Positions 16,659 through 26,228 of a DNA stretch of 64,000 nt are shown here, piece after piece. This stretch comes from Chloroflexota bacterium. GTDB lineage: Bacteria > Chloroflexota > UBA11872 > UBA12225 > JAJDUF01. Positions within the stretch are counted from its first letter, which is position 1. Each line of letters begins with the position of its first letter. The position numbers and the translations under genes are program-made. The notes under the pieces are model-generated. The model saw only the letters and a program-made list of their open reading frames with translations. It was not told the DNA's origin and did not search any database. Location of the stretch: contig JAJDUF010000004.1 in assembly GCA_022826725.1 (NCBI GenBank), positions 1 through 64,000 of the forward strand, given 5' to 3'.

Positions 16659-18014
16659 TCAGTCGTCGCTCTCGCCCGACTTGCGCCGCCTACCGCGGCC
16701 GCTGCGGAACCCCAGGATGGTGATAACCAGGGCTGCTACGACGAGGCCGATGATGATGGGGCGGCCCACCACGTCAAGATTTTCGTTCCAGAAGCCCATG
16801 GTGCGGGCCAACCAGCCTTCCGCTGCGTCGTCGGTTGCTTGGCCGACCCGTGGCGCGGTGCTTGGGCTGGCCTGATCCCCACGTTGCAAGGACTCGCGCC
16901 AACGCTGATCCAGCTCGCCCACCGTCACGCCCAAGGCTTGCACGAACGCATCGTCCGTGGCATTGCCCTCGCTAATGGCTGCCAGCAGCGCCTTTAGCTT
17001 CTGGGTCCCGAACTCCTCGATGATGTACCGTAGCGCAGAGTAGCTTTCCAAATAGGCAATGGCCCGCTCCCGATCCGTACTTGGAAAGCCCCCGTTCAAC
17101 GATCTGAGCGAGAAGAGTTGTCCCTCGCTGTCGAGCTGACGCAGAATGTCAATATTCTCCGGCGGAATCTCTTCACCGGACAGGAACATTGAGAACCCCT
17201 CGGTGAGCCAGCGCGGCGGATCGTTGAAGGCATTCTCCGTGCGCTGGAGGAATACGGCATGGAGTACCTCGTGCCGAATAGCGGCGACGCTGTCTTCCGG
17301 CAGCACCGCCAACAGCATGAAGATGCGATCCGTGCCGACCGTCACAGCCGTGCTGGATACCTGGAGCGGCCCGAAAGCAGTGATGTAGTCCTGCTCATCC
17401 GCGTAGACAAAGACTTTGACCTCTTTCTTGAGGATCAGGCCGTACTCCCGCTCCATGAGGTCTAGCACGTCCCGGGCCTCCAGCAGCAGCCCTTGACTCG
17501 CCGCTTCGCCGGAGCCATACGAGTACAGCGTGATGAACCCGTCGCGGGCCTGGCGCCAGTTGAAGCGTGTGTCGTCGTAGTTGACCTGCTGTGGCTCGGT
17601 CGTCCAGTGATTGCCGCTGGCCGTCTGTACTCGCCAGTAGTAGCTGATCTCGCTCCCCGGCACGAGCAGTTGCCGTACCAGCCAATGGAACTCAGCCTCG
17701 ACGGTCCGCCCGGGACGGAACGTCGGGGTGGCCTCCTGCAGCACCGGGGAATCGTCCACCGAGAAGAACAGTTGGACCCGCTCGATGGTACTCGCCGGAT
17801 CGCTGGCGACGAGCCGGAAGCGGACTTCGGCCGGGAAGCTCACTTCCGCCGTGTTCGCCGTCACGTTCAGTTCGGCCGGCGGCCGCGGCAGCGTCGGCCC
17901 GGCCGCGAGCACCGACCAGCCCAGCGCGAGCACCAGGCCGAGCACGGGGAGCAGGTAGCGGAGCGCGCCGAGCAGCGCACGACTCGATGGATGGCGCGAG
18001 CTTTCTATCATCAT
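16659..18014 (-). CDS. Membrane-anchored MA-family metallopeptidase
   Basis: A 451-residue zinc peptidase-like protein. An N-terminal hydrophobic segment (about 17-37) can be a signal anchor; a beta-rich extracytoplasmic region follows (PAELNVTANTAEVSFPAEVRF), then the gluzincin site RHEVLHAVFLQR with the downstream Glu in RWLTEGFSMFL. A second hydrophobic helix (VGRPIIIGLVVAALVITILGF) and a basic tail end the protein. It is likely held in the membrane with the catalytic part outside. ATG 18014 (or the next, 18011) is used because the first membrane segment follows; the frame extends further upstream without similarity. Divergent from nusA. Confidence 0.8.
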   Translation of the reverse strand: MMIESSRHPSSRALLGALRYLLPVLGLVLALGWSVLAAGPTLPRPPAELNVTANTAEVSFPAEVRFRLVASDPASTIERVQLFFSVDDSPVLQEATPTFRPGRTVEAEFHWLVRQLLVPGSEISYYWRVQTASGNHWTTEPQQVNYDDTRFNWRQARDGFITLYSYGSGEAASQGLLLEARDVLDLMEREYGLILKKEVKVFVYADEQDYITAFGPLQVSSTAVTVGTDRIFMLLAVLPEDSVAAIRHEVLHAVFLQRTENAFNDPPRWLTEGFSMFLSGEEIPPENIDILRQLDSEGQLFSLRSLNGGFPSTDRERAIAYLESYSALRYIIEEFGTQKLKALLAAISEGNATDDAFVQALGVTVGELDQRWRESLQRGDQASPSTAPRVGQATDDAAEGWLARTMGFWNENLDVVGRPIIIGLVVAALVITILGFRSGRGRRRKSGESDD

Positions 18015-18156
18015 GCAATACCAGCCCAAGGCCGCGCCCCTTGCCGGGCGTCGGCTTCCGCGGCCCGGTGTGTAGTATAGGCCACAACCGAGCGCCGGGG
18101 CATGCCTCAATGCCAGGGGACGATCACCGAGCCGGCCGTCAGTGTCTGCGGCCCGG

Positions 18157-18185
18157 TAGACCTCGCTCGCCGGGCCTGCTATACT
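18157..18185 (+). promoter_or_regulatory. Putative nusA-operon promoter
   Basis: TAGACC (18157-18162), a 17-base spacer and TATACT (18180-18185). The match to the -35 consensus is four of six. It predicts a leader of about 140 bases before the GTG start of nusA. Confidence 0.5.
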
Positions 18186-18223
18186 CGGAACGTAGACGTA
18201 CTTGTACAGGAAGTGAGGTGCCG

Positions 18224-18259
18224 AGCGGTGAAAGTGGGTTAGCCCCACTTTCGCTGTTT
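18224..18259 (+). promoter_or_regulatory. Leader hairpin upstream of nusA
   Basis: A perfect 9-bp stem, GAAAGTGGG with CCCACTTTC (18230-18238 and 18244-18252), is extended by AGC/GCT across a bulge and followed by a short T-containing run (GTTTC). It could be an attenuator, since NusA itself affects pausing and termination, or an mRNA-stabilising hairpin. Confidence 0.45.
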
Positions 18260-18331
18260 CTGGCGCCCTGAACACAGGCTACGCGGTCGTGCCAGGCACT
18301 GCGGCCGAGTACCAACATATGAGGCAATGCC

Positions 18332-19450
18332 GTGAGGAACGATTTTTCTGCGGCCATCGCGCAGATCACGGCGGAGAAGGGGCTGCCCCGCGACGAGATC
18401 TTGAATATGATCGAAGGGGCGATGGTCAGCGCCTACAAGCGCGACTTCGGGGGTGAAGAGGAGTTAGTCGCCGAGCTTTCTCCCCAGACCGGCAAGCCGC
18501 GCGTGTTCGCCATCAAGCTCGTCGTCGCGGAGGGTGCGGTCGTTGACCCGGTGCTGGAGATCGCGCTCCCGGAGGCGCTGGCGATTGACCCCGAGGCCAG
18601 CGTCGGCACCTCGGTCCGCATTGACATCACCCCCCCGAGCTTCGGCCGTATTGGCGCGCAGGCGGCCAAGCAGGCGATGTTGCAACGCCTCCGCGAGGCC
18701 GAGCGCGATCACGTCTATCATGACTACATTGATCGTGAAGGTGACATTGTCAGCGGCGTCTTTCGTCGGTCCGAGCCACGGGGCATGATCGTTGACCTGG
18801 GTCGCGTCGAGGCGCTCCTGCCGCCCGGCGAGCAGGTGACGAGCGAGCGCTTCCGCATCGGCGACCGAATCCGGTCGCTGCTGTTGGAGGTCAATCGGGC
18901 GCCACGCGGCTACCTGCTGATTGCCTCCCGCGCCCACAAGGATTTCGTGCGGCGCTTGTTGGAGCTGGAGATTCCCGAAATCTACAACGGTAGCGTCGAA
19001 ATCCGCTCCATCGCTCGTGAGCCAGGCTCGCGGACCAAAGTCGCCGTGCAGAGCCGTCAAGTCGGCCTCGACCCGGTGGGTGCCTGCGTCGGGCAGCGCG
19101 GCATCCGCATCCAGACCGTCGTCAACGAGATCGGCGGCGAGAAGATTGACGTTGTGCAGTGGCACAACGAGACTACCACGATGGTAGCGAGTGCCCTCGG
19201 CCCGGCGCGCGTCCACAGCGTCGAGTTGAGCGAAGAGGACAAGACCGCCTATGTGACGGTGCCGCACGCGCAGCTCTCGCTCGCCATCGGTAAAGAAGGG
19301 CAAAATGCACGCTTGGCGGCGCGGCTGACCGGGTGGCGCATTGACATCAGGAGCGATCAGCCCGCTGCTGATGGCGAGGCCGTCGCCGGTGCCATCGCCT
19401 CACCCTCCGACGAGACCGGAGTTCCGGGCAACGTAGGCGAAGGCGTATGA
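18332..19450 (+). CDS. nusA: Transcription termination/antitermination factor NusA
   Basis: RNA-polymerase-binding elongation factor, 372 residues from GTG 18332. The N-terminal domain ([18 protein letters not shown]), S1 domain ([15 protein letters not shown] ... [17 protein letters not shown]) and two KH domains ([38 protein letters not shown]) are all present. The C-terminus is short, without the acidic repeats of E. coli NusA, as is usual outside gamma-proteobacteria. It overlaps ylxR by ATGA. The normal upstream partner rimP is missing here. Confidence 0.97.
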   Translation: MRNDFSAAIAQITAEKGLPRDEILNMIEGAMVSAYKRDFGGEEELVAELSPQTGKPRVFAIKLVVAEGAVVDPVLEIALPEALAIDPEASVGTSVRIDITPPSFGRIGAQAAKQAMLQRLREAERDHVYHDYIDREGDIVSGVFRRSEPRGMIVDLGRVEALLPPGEQVTSERFRIGDRIRSLLLEVNRAPRGYLLIASRAHKDFVRRLLELEIPEIYNGSVEIRSIAREPGSRTKVAVQSRQVGLDPVGACVGQRGIRIQTVVNEIGGEKIDVVQWHNETTTMVASALGPARVHSVELSEEDKTAYVTVPHAQLSLAIGKEGQNARLAARLTGWRIDIRSDQPAADGEAVAGAIASPSDETGVPGNVGEGV

Positions 19451-19785
19451 GCAGCGGCCGGCGTCGTTTCCGGCCGCGCCACGTGCCCGAGCGCACCTGT
19501 ATCGGTTGCCGCCGGACCGCGGCCAAGAAAGAGTTGGTCCGCATCGTGCGGACCCCGGAAGGCCACGTCGAGGTAGACGAGACGGGCAAGCGCAACGGTC
19601 GCGGCGCCTACATCCATCGAGACCAAGCCTGCTGGTCTCGGGCGTTGCAGCGCGGCGCGGTCGAGCGTGCCCTGAAGACCACGCTGACCGAGTCGGACTC
19701 TCGCCACCTCGCAGCCTATGAGTCGTCCCTATCGCCGGCTGCCGGCGCCGAATCGGTCGGCGCGGCGGCCGGGAGTAGCGCGTAG
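19447..19785 (+). CDS. ylxR: YlxR family RNA-binding protein
   Basis: A 112-residue member of the YlxR (DUF448) family, small basic proteins encoded between nusA and infB in many bacteria. The signature is VPERTCIGCRRTAAKKELVR near the N-terminus, followed by GRGAYIHRDQACWSRAL. The start codon overlaps the nusA stop. The C-terminal tail is Ala/Ser-rich. In most genomes infB follows directly; here two carbohydrate-related genes intervene. Confidence 0.9.
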   Translation: MSSGRRRFRPRHVPERTCIGCRRTAAKKELVRIVRTPEGHVEVDETGKRNGRGAYIHRDQACWSRALQRGAVERALKTTLTESDSRHLAAYESSLSPAAGAESVGAAAGSSA

Positions 19786-19917
19786 GGGGCCAAAGGGAGG
19801 CGAACGGCCGTTGCCCTCCTGAGAACGGAGGTCAGCGCCGACCTTCAGCCCCTTTCCTGTGAGGGAGGGGGGTAGGTATGGCCCCCAACGCACAATCCGG
19901 GCTAGGAGGCTGCTGCC

Positions 19918-21471
19918 ATGATGGCCGACTCGAGCTGGTCGGAAGCAAAACGGGCGCGCGTTGCCGCGGCTCGGGTGCGACGACGCATCATCTTCAACGA
20001 CGACTCGCACGACCTGGCGCAGGCGGACGCCAACACGCCGGAAGGATTTCTCGGCCACCGCATTGCGCCCCTGGTGGGCACCCAGGTGGACACGATCTCC
20101 TGGTCCGTCCTGTGTGGGCAGTTCGATGCCCCCGCTTACGACAGCAAAGTCCAGCCCATCTATGGCGACGCGCACGGCGGGCCGATGCACTACTGGCCGC
20201 ACGTGACAACCAACGTCAAATCCCTGGCGCGCGCCGGTCATTGCCCCCTCAAGCTCGTCGTGGATTTCGCGCACGAGCATGGCATGGAAGCCTTCGCGTC
20301 CGTCCGCATGAACGATGTCCACGATAGCTTCATGGGCCCCAATGCCATGACCGTCTGGAAGCTCACGCATCAGGAATTGCTCGTTGACACCCGGGACACG
20401 CTCCCGGAGTTCGAGCTGTACACGACCGCGCAGGACTTCTCCCACCGTGCGGTCCATGACCGCAAGCTGGAGATCATCGCCGAGATTTGCGACCGCTACG
20501 ACGTGGACGGCTTCGAGTTGGATTACATCCGCCATCCCGTTCTGTTCAGCCGCCGGCTGCGCGGCGAGCCGTGTACGCCCGACGAGATCGAGATCGTCAC
20601 GTCGCTCATGCAGGAAATCCGCGGCCTCACCGACGCGGCGGCCATGCGGCGGGGCCGACCGCTGCTCATTGCCGTGCGCGTGCCGGACACGTTCGGCCGC
20701 TGCTTCGACAACGGCATGGACGTGCGGGCATGGCTGGAGCACGATCTGACCGACATCATCATCGCCGGTGGCGGGTACTCACCGTGGCGCCTGCCAGCCG
20801 CGACGTGGGTGGCAGCGGCGCGGCCGCACGGTGTGCCGGTCTATCCGTGTGCCAACGTCGGCTGGGGGCCGCCGCTGCCGGTGGCCCGTGGCCTGGCTGC
20901 AAACTGGTATCGCGCCGGCGCCGACGGGCTATACTTCTGGAACCTGGCTACCCCGTTCGAGTTCATGACCGGCGATGAGCTAATCGCGACGCGCCGCCGC
21001 TGCTATGCGTGTCTCTACGAGGTCGGCGATCCCGAGGCACTAAGGGGCAAGGACAAGCAGTTCGGCGTCGGTGACGCGGCCGATGCGCCCGGCGGGGTCC
21101 TCCCCTACTATGCCCACATCTCCAGTCCCCGGCCGCTGCCGCTCCAATCGAAGCGCGGCCCGCTGCGTACCGGCGTGATCGGCCGCGTGCCCTTGCTGGT
21201 CGGCGACAACGTAGCGCGTACCCCGCCCACACAAGCCACGCTCACGGTCGGGTTCGACGATCCGGCCTGGCGTGAGGCGCTGATAGTGCGCCTGAACGGC
21301 CACGAGTTGACGCTAGGCACGGGCGGGACCGACGGTGAATTGACACTCGACGCGCTGGGGACGCTGCGGTCTGGCCGGAACTTCGTGGAGTTCGCCGCTC
21401 ATCACGGTCCGATGCCGGAGAGCACCGTGCGGATCACCACGCTCGCGCTGACCGTCAGCTACGAGGCGTAA
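19918..21471 (+). CDS. Glycosyl-hydrolase-like (GHL10-type) protein
   Basis: A 517-residue protein with a TIM-barrel-like pattern resembling the GHL10 / family-10 glycosyl-hydrolase-like group: RIIFNDDSHDL at the N-terminus, HEHGMEAFASVRMNDVHD, YDVDGFELDYIRHPVLF (candidate acidic residues) and AGADGLYFWNLATPFEF. A C-terminal beta domain (about 400-517) follows. No signal peptide is seen, so it would act in the cytoplasm or be exported by another route. It pairs with the adjacent sialidase-like gene (36-base gap). Substrate unknown. Confidence 0.7.
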   Translation: MMADSSWSEAKRARVAAARVRRRIIFNDDSHDLAQADANTPEGFLGHRIAPLVGTQVDTISWSVLCGQFDAPAYDSKVQPIYGDAHGGPMHYWPHVTTNVKSLARAGHCPLKLVVDFAHEHGMEAFASVRMNDVHDSFMGPNAMTVWKLTHQELLVDTRDTLPEFELYTTAQDFSHRAVHDRKLEIIAEICDRYDVDGFELDYIRHPVLFSRRLRGEPCTPDEIEIVTSLMQEIRGLTDAAAMRRGRPLLIAVRVPDTFGRCFDNGMDVRAWLEHDLTDIIIAGGGYSPWRLPAATWVAAARPHGVPVYPCANVGWGPPLPVARGLAANWYRAGADGLYFWNLATPFEFMTGDELIATRRRCYACLYEVGDPEALRGKDKQFGVGDAADAPGGVLPYYAHISSPRPLPLQSKRGPLRTGVIGRVPLLVGDNVARTPPTQATLTVGFDDPAWREALIVRLNGHELTLGTGGTDGELTLDALGTLRSGRNFVEFAAHHGPMPESTVRITTLALTVSYEA

Positions 21472-21507
21472 GCGGCGCCGGCCGGGTCGCTGGCAAGGAG
21501 CAGGCAG

Positions 21508-22632
21508 ATGCTCTCGACACAGTTCATGGGCGGTGTCACCGTGCAGCCGGACGACTTGGCGGTCATGCAGGCCGGTGACTATGTCCTCCATGCCCGCGCC
21601 GGCAGGCTGAACCGGGTGCCCGTCGAGAAAATCCGCCTCCCGCGCGATCCCCAAGGGCACGTCCAGCGCCTCTGTCTGGTGCCGGCACCGAACGACACCA
21701 TCTATGCGGCCCAGCACACGCTGCTCCACCGCTCGACCGACGGCGGCGCCACCTGGGAGCATCTGGCGCGTGACCCCAGCGTGTGCGGCGGCTGGCGCCT
21801 CGAGTTCGACAACGACGGGACGATGCTAAACGTCGGCCTTGCCGGCCCCGGCCAGCCGCCGGTCGTGTGGGCGTCACCCGATGAGGGCGTGACATGGCAG
21901 CAGCGCGGGCGCATTGACACCGGCACCCCGGACGTGCTCTCGCTCGGCTTCAGCATGACCCGCCTCGACGACGGCACGCTGTTGATGCCCGTACTGGTCG
22001 GGGCGGACCGCGTTGGCAATCGCGCGGCGGCGGAGGCGGCCCCGGCCGTCGGTCGTCTCTACCGTTCGCAGGACGGCGGCCGCACGTGGCCGGAGTACGC
22101 GGTGCTCGGTGAATGGTGTTGTGAGGTCAACGTCTACCCGCTGCCGAACGGCCGCTTGGTCGCAGCAATGCGCTACCAGCGCCCCCTCCTGCCCGACGAC
22201 CCGGCCGATCTGCTGGAGCGGACCGGCGCCAGCGCGGTCGGGGCCGATAACCCATATAAGCACGTCTTTGTTGCCCACTCCGACGACCGGGGACATACGT
22301 GGACACCGCCGCGGCAGTTGGCCACGGTGTTCGGTCAGTGCTATGGGGCCGGTGTCGGCCTCCTGCGGAACCGTGCCGTCGTCACCACCGACTACCGTTA
22401 CCCCCGGGATATGGGCAGCGGCCGCGCCTTGGCCAGCTTGGATGGTGGCGAGACGTGGCAGGACGAGGTGTACTATCTGACCCACGGCCGCGCCGCTGGC
22501 TACGCGGCGACCATCTCGCCGGATGGCGAGGAACTGCTCACCCTGTCCGGCTCCTGCTACGGCGATGTCGGCGCCTGGGACAACTGTATCGGGCGCACCG
22601 ACTTCACAATCATCCGTTGGCGGCTGGTGTAG
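21508..22632 (+). CDS. Sialidase / BNR-repeat exo-glycosidase-like protein
   Basis: A 374-residue beta-propeller protein with repeated Asp-box motifs: RSTDGGATWEHL, ASPDEGVTWQQR, RSQDGGRTWPEY, HSDDRGHTWTPP and SLDGGETWQDE. These occur in sialidases and related exo-glycosidases and also in non-enzymatic propellers. No signal peptide is evident. It follows the GHL10-like gene closely and probably works with it on a shared glycan. The exact activity cannot be fixed from the motifs. Confidence 0.8.
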   Translation: MLSTQFMGGVTVQPDDLAVMQAGDYVLHARAGRLNRVPVEKIRLPRDPQGHVQRLCLVPAPNDTIYAAQHTLLHRSTDGGATWEHLARDPSVCGGWRLEFDNDGTMLNVGLAGPGQPPVVWASPDEGVTWQQRGRIDTGTPDVLSLGFSMTRLDDGTLLMPVLVGADRVGNRAAAEAAPAVGRLYRSQDGGRTWPEYAVLGEWCCEVNVYPLPNGRLVAAMRYQRPLLPDDPADLLERTGASAVGADNPYKHVFVAHSDDRGHTWTPPRQLATVFGQCYGAGVGLLRNRAVVTTDYRYPRDMGSGRALASLDGGETWQDEVYYLTHGRAAGYAATISPDGEELLTLSGSCYGDVGAWDNCIGRTDFTIIRWRLV

Positions 22633-22697
22633 CTGTCGTTAGCTTTCAGCTATCAGCCCTCAGCTACCAGTGAAGGGCCCCCCAGCCATCCCGGCCC

Positions 22698-22771
22698 ATC
22701 ATTCCCACGAACGCGGGAATCTACTCCCCCTCTCCATCGCTCCGCGATGGAGAGGGGGCCGGGGGGGTGAG
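22698..22771. repeat. Composite dispersed intergenic palindrome
   Basis: Small-hairpin module (CATTCCCACG...CGCGGGAAT) followed by the C/G-rich palindrome and CCGGGGGGGTGAG tail, between the sialidase gene and infB. The rest of 22633-22922 holds short AGCT(T/A)TCAGC-like direct repeats just after the sialidase stop. Confidence 0.75.
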
Positions 22772-22922
22772 TCCCGCAATCCTGACTGCTCGCAGCGGAC
22801 GTGCCCCGGCACTAGCCTTCCTGCGGGCGTTTCAGGTATGGTCATAGGGAGCACATCGCTTGTTGGCGCCCTGACCAAACGCACTGTTCACGTAGGGACA
22901 TCCAAGGAGGCACGAAGCGTTT

Positions 22923-24860
22923 ATGGCACCACCCCGTGGAGGTAGGAGACGACGCTCATTTCGACCGGCGGGCCGCCCGCGCCCGCGCTCACGCGGCGGG
23001 TCGCGTGGGTCGCGCGGTCCGCGCCGGCCGGCGCCGGCTCCCGACGCGACGGCCGCCGAGCGCAGCGCCGTAGCAACTACGGTCATCCCGCGCACTGTAG
23101 CTGTCCCGGAGCGGGTCAGTGTCCGCGAGCTTGCCGAGTTGCTGCGGGTCGGCCCCCCGGTGGTGCTCAAAGAACTGTTGAGCGCCGGCTTGGTAGCCAC
23201 CGTCAACCGCGAGTTGGACCGCGCGGCGGCCTCGCTCGTGGCCCGCAACCTTGGCTTCCGGGTCGAGGATGCCGACGCCGTCAACGGCGCGGCCCCTGCG
23301 GCCACTACCGCCCCAGCGGAGGCGCCGCCGGAACTGGCCGAGCCGGAGGAAACGGATCCGGACCTCCCGCCGCGGCCGCCGGTCGTAGCCGTGATGGGGC
23401 ACGTGGATCACGGCAAAACCTCCATCCTCGACGCCCTGCGCGAGTCCCAGGTCGCTACCGGTGAAGCCGGGGGCATCACGCAGCACATCGGCGCCTATCA
23501 GGTCGAGCACGACGGCCGGACGATCACGTTCCTCGACACGCCGGGTCACGAGGCGTTCACGGCGCTGCGCGCGCGCGGCGCGGCCGTTACCGACTTGGCG
23601 ATCTTGGTCGTGGCTGCCGACGACGGCGTACAGCCGCAGACCGTGGAAGCGATTTCGCACCTCCGGGCTGCCAAGACCCCTTTCCTGATCGCCATGAACA
23701 AGATTGACCTGCCCAGCGCCGACCCGGACCGTCTGCGGCAACAACTCACGGAGCATGAGGTGGTGGTCGAGGACTACGGCGGCGACGTGGTGGCCGTGCC
23801 GGTGTCGGCGTCCACCCATGAGGGTCTCGATGACCTCCTGGAGATGGTGAACTTGGTCGCCGAGTTGGAGGAGCTGCGCGCCACCCCGGAGGGTCCGGCC
23901 GAGGGCACCGTCATCGAGACGCGGCTGGACCGCAGCCAAGGTCCGGTAGCCACCGTCATCATCGCCAGCGGGACCCTGCACGTCGGCGACCATGCCGTCG
24001 CCGGCGAGGCCGGTGGCCGCGTCCGGGCCATGCTCGATGAGCATGGTCGCCGCCTGCGCTCCGCCGACCCCGCGCAGCCGGTGGAGGTCCTGGGCTGGAA
24101 CGAGCTACCCAATCCGGGTGATCGCCTGGAGATCGTCGAGAATGATCGCGCGGCCCGGGCCGTCACTGCGGCGCGCAAGGAGGCACGACAGCAGCGAGCG
24201 CCCGAGGCACCCCGGCGCAGTATCGAAGACCTCTTGGCGCAGTTAAGCCCCGACCAGGCGCAGGAGTTGCCGGTGGTGCTCAAGGCCGACGTTCACGGCT
24301 CGCTCGAAGCGATCCAAGCCGCCCTGGCCAAGCTCGAAACGAACGAGGCCAAGGTTCACATCCTCTACGGCGCCGTCGGGAGAATCACCGAGGGCGATGT
24401 CAACCTCGCCGCGGCCTCCGACGGCGTTATTCTCGCCTTCAATACCCAGACTCCGGCACCGGTCCGGCGGTTGGCGGACCAGCAAGACGTGATGATCCGC
24501 TCCTACAACGTGATCTACAACTTGCTTGAAGATGTGGAGCAGACCTTGCGGGCCTTGGTCGAGCCGGAAGTGCGCGAGGTCGTCCTCGGCCACGCCGAAA
24601 TCCGCGCCATCTTCCGCGCCAGCCGTGCCCGGTCCGTCGTCGGTTGCTACGTCCAAGACGGCCTCATCCGGCAGGGCGCGCGCGCGCGCGTCGTGCGCCG
24701 GGATGCGGAAGTGTACAACGGACGGGTCGCCTCGCTGCGGCGCTTCAAGGACGACGTGGACACTGTGGAAGAGGGGTACGAGTGCGGTATCGGCCTCGAA
24801 AACTTCGCCGATCCACAGAACGGCGACGTGATCGAGATTTACGGCCGTGCCGCCGCCTGA
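22923..24860 (+). CDS. infB: Translation initiation factor IF-2
   Basis: GTPase that places initiator tRNA on the ribosome, 645 residues. A short Arg/Gly/Pro-rich N-terminus leads into an IF2_N domain ([21 protein letters not shown]). The G domain has [16 protein letters not shown] and NKIDLP. The C-terminal domains include the conserved [11 protein letters not shown] and [18 protein letters not shown] lies 12 bases upstream of the ATG, a rather wide spacing. It starts a tight block with rbfA, truB and ribF. Confidence 0.97.
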   Translation: MAPPRGGRRRRSFRPAGRPRPRSRGGSRGSRGPRRPAPAPDATAAERSAVATTVIPRTVAVPERVSVRELAELLRVGPPVVLKELLSAGLVATVNRELDRAAASLVARNLGFRVEDADAVNGAAPAATTAPAEAPPELAEPEETDPDLPPRPPVVAVMGHVDHGKTSILDALRESQVATGEAGGITQHIGAYQVEHDGRTITFLDTPGHEAFTALRARGAAVTDLAILVVAADDGVQPQTVEAISHLRAAKTPFLIAMNKIDLPSADPDRLRQQLTEHEVVVEDYGGDVVAVPVSASTHEGLDDLLEMVNLVAELEELRATPEGPAEGTVIETRLDRSQGPVATVIIASGTLHVGDHAVAGEAGGRVRAMLDEHGRRLRSADPAQPVEVLGWNELPNPGDRLEIVENDRAARAVTAARKEARQQRAPEAPRRSIEDLLAQLSPDQAQELPVVLKADVHGSLEAIQAALAKLETNEAKVHILYGAVGRITEGDVNLAAASDGVILAFNTQTPAPVRRLADQQDVMIRSYNVIYNLLEDVEQTLRALVEPEVREVVLGHAEIRAIFRASRARSVVGCYVQDGLIRQGARARVVRRDAEVYNGRVASLRRFKDDVDTVEEGYECGIGLENFADPQNGDVIEIYGRAAA

Positions 24861-24880
24861 GTACGCCACGGACAACGACC

Positions 24881-25270
24881 ATGCCCCGACCATATCGCCG
24901 CCAGCGGCTCGCCTCGCTCCTCGTCGAGTTCTTGAGCGACCTGCTCCGCAACGAAGCCCGCGACCCGCGCCTCGGCTTCGTGTCCATCACGCGCGTTGAT
25001 GTCTCGTCCGATCTGCGTTACGCGGCGGTCCGCGTGAGTGTGCTGGGCGACGAGGAAGAGCAGCGCGAGACGATGGCCATGCTCACCCACGCCGCCGGCT
25101 GGCTGCGGAGCGAATGCGCTACTCGCCTGCCCCTGCGCTATGCGCCGGAGCTACGCTTTGCGCTGGATCACTCGCTCGCGGAGGGCGACCGGGTCTTGCA
25201 GTTGATCCGGGAGGTCGCGCCGCCGCCCGCTGCCGGAGACGGTGAGCCGGCAGCGGAGCGACCGGAGTAG
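24881..25270 (+). CDS. rbfA: Ribosome-binding factor A
   Basis: Small KH-fold protein needed for 16S rRNA maturation of the 30S subunit, 129 residues from ATG 24881 (MPRPYRRQRLASLL). Family features are EARDPRLGFVSITRVDVSSDLRYA and LRYAPELRFALDHS. The frame is open upstream into infB, but the family N-terminus begins at this ATG, 20 bases after the infB stop. The C-terminus overlaps the upstream end of the truB frame. Confidence 0.93.
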   Translation: MPRPYRRQRLASLLVEFLSDLLRNEARDPRLGFVSITRVDVSSDLRYAAVRVSVLGDEEEQRETMAMLTHAAGWLRSECATRLPLRYAPELRFALDHSLAEGDRVLQLIREVAPPPAAGDGEPAAERPE

Positions 25271-26195
25271 GACACACTTGCCGGACCCGACGCCGGTCGC
25301 CGGCTTCCTCAACCTCGCCAAGCCGCGCGGCCCAACCTCCCACGACGTCGTCGCGCGGGCCCGCCGGCTGACCGGCGTGCGGCGCGTCGGTCACGCCGGC
25401 ACGCTCGATCCCCTAGCCACCGGCGTGCTCGTGCTCGCGCTCGGTCCGGCCACCCGCTTGCTGGAATATGTCGCCAGCGGGGAGAAGGTCTACCGGGCCA
25501 CGATCCGTCTGGGCAGCACGACGACCACGGACGATGCCGAGGGCGCCGTGACGGAAACTCGGCCACTCACTGTCGGCTCGGCCGCCATCGAGGCGACGCT
25601 CCCACAGTTCGTCGGCGAGATCGCGCAGCGTCCACCGGCGTTCTCGGCGGTGCAGGTCGGCGGCCAACGCGCCTACGATCTGGCCCGCCGAGGCGCTGCG
25701 GTCGAGCTACCGGCTCGGCCGGTGCGGATTGCCCGTCTTACCGTCCTGGGCTGGCAAGCGCCGGACCTCACGCTGGAAGTCACCTGCGGTCCGGGGACGT
25801 ATATCCGCTCGCTCGCCCGCGATTTGGGAGCGGCGCTCGGCTGCGGCGGCCACCTCACCGGCCTCACACGCACGCGGTCCGGGTGTTTCTCTCTCGCCGC
25901 TGCGACCTCCCTGGCTGACCTTGAACACCACGCCGCCCTCTGCACGTGGCGCTCGCTCCTGGTCGCGCCGTGCGCCGCGCTGGCGCACCTCCCGTCCCTG
26001 ACCGTTACTCCGCAAGGCTGTACCCTGCTGCGGCAGGGCCAGCCGGTCTCCTCGGCCCATCTGCTGTCCAGCGTGCCGGCCGCAGCCCGCACCGATGGCG
26101 CTGTGTGTGTACTCGACGCCGAGAGCCGGCTGATTGCCATTGTGGCCTACGATCCGCAGCGGGATTGCTGGCGCCCGCGCAAGGTTGTGGGGTAA
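25242..26195 (+). CDS. truB: tRNA pseudouridine(55) synthase
   Basis: Makes pseudouridine 55 in the T-loop of tRNA. The 317-residue product has the catalytic block RRVGHAGTLDPLATGVLVLALG, YRATIRLGSTTTTDDAEG, RPPAFSAVQVGGQRAYDLAR and CGPGTYIRSLARDLG. The start is uncertain: GTG 25242 overlaps rbfA by 29 bases, whereas TTG 25278 has GGAG ten bases upstream and begins closer to the conserved GFLNLAKPRGPTSHD, so the shorter form (305 residues) is equally plausible. Confidence 0.94.
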   Translation: MSRQRSDRSRTHLPDPTPVAGFLNLAKPRGPTSHDVVARARRLTGVRRVGHAGTLDPLATGVLVLALGPATRLLEYVASGEKVYRATIRLGSTTTTDDAEGAVTETRPLTVGSAAIEATLPQFVGEIAQRPPAFSAVQVGGQRAYDLARRGAAVELPARPVRIARLTVLGWQAPDLTLEVTCGPGTYIRSLARDLGAALGCGGHLTGLTRTRSGCFSLAAATSLADLEHHAALCTWRSLLVAPCAALAHLPSLTVTPQGCTLLRQGQPVSSAHLLSSVPAAARTDGAVCVLDAESRLIAIVAYDPQRDCWRPRKVVG

Positions 26196-26228
26196 GGTCC
26201 GCACGATCACTTCGCAGCGTCTCTGTGG

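Larger units (their letters stand above)
18015..18331. other. Divergent regulatory spacer between the peptidase and nusA
   Basis: About 317 bases without a gene. They hold a plausible rightward promoter for nusA and a stable hairpin in its leader, both listed separately. The usual rimP gene, normally just before nusA, is absent: no frame here encodes a RimP-like protein. Confidence 0.7.
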
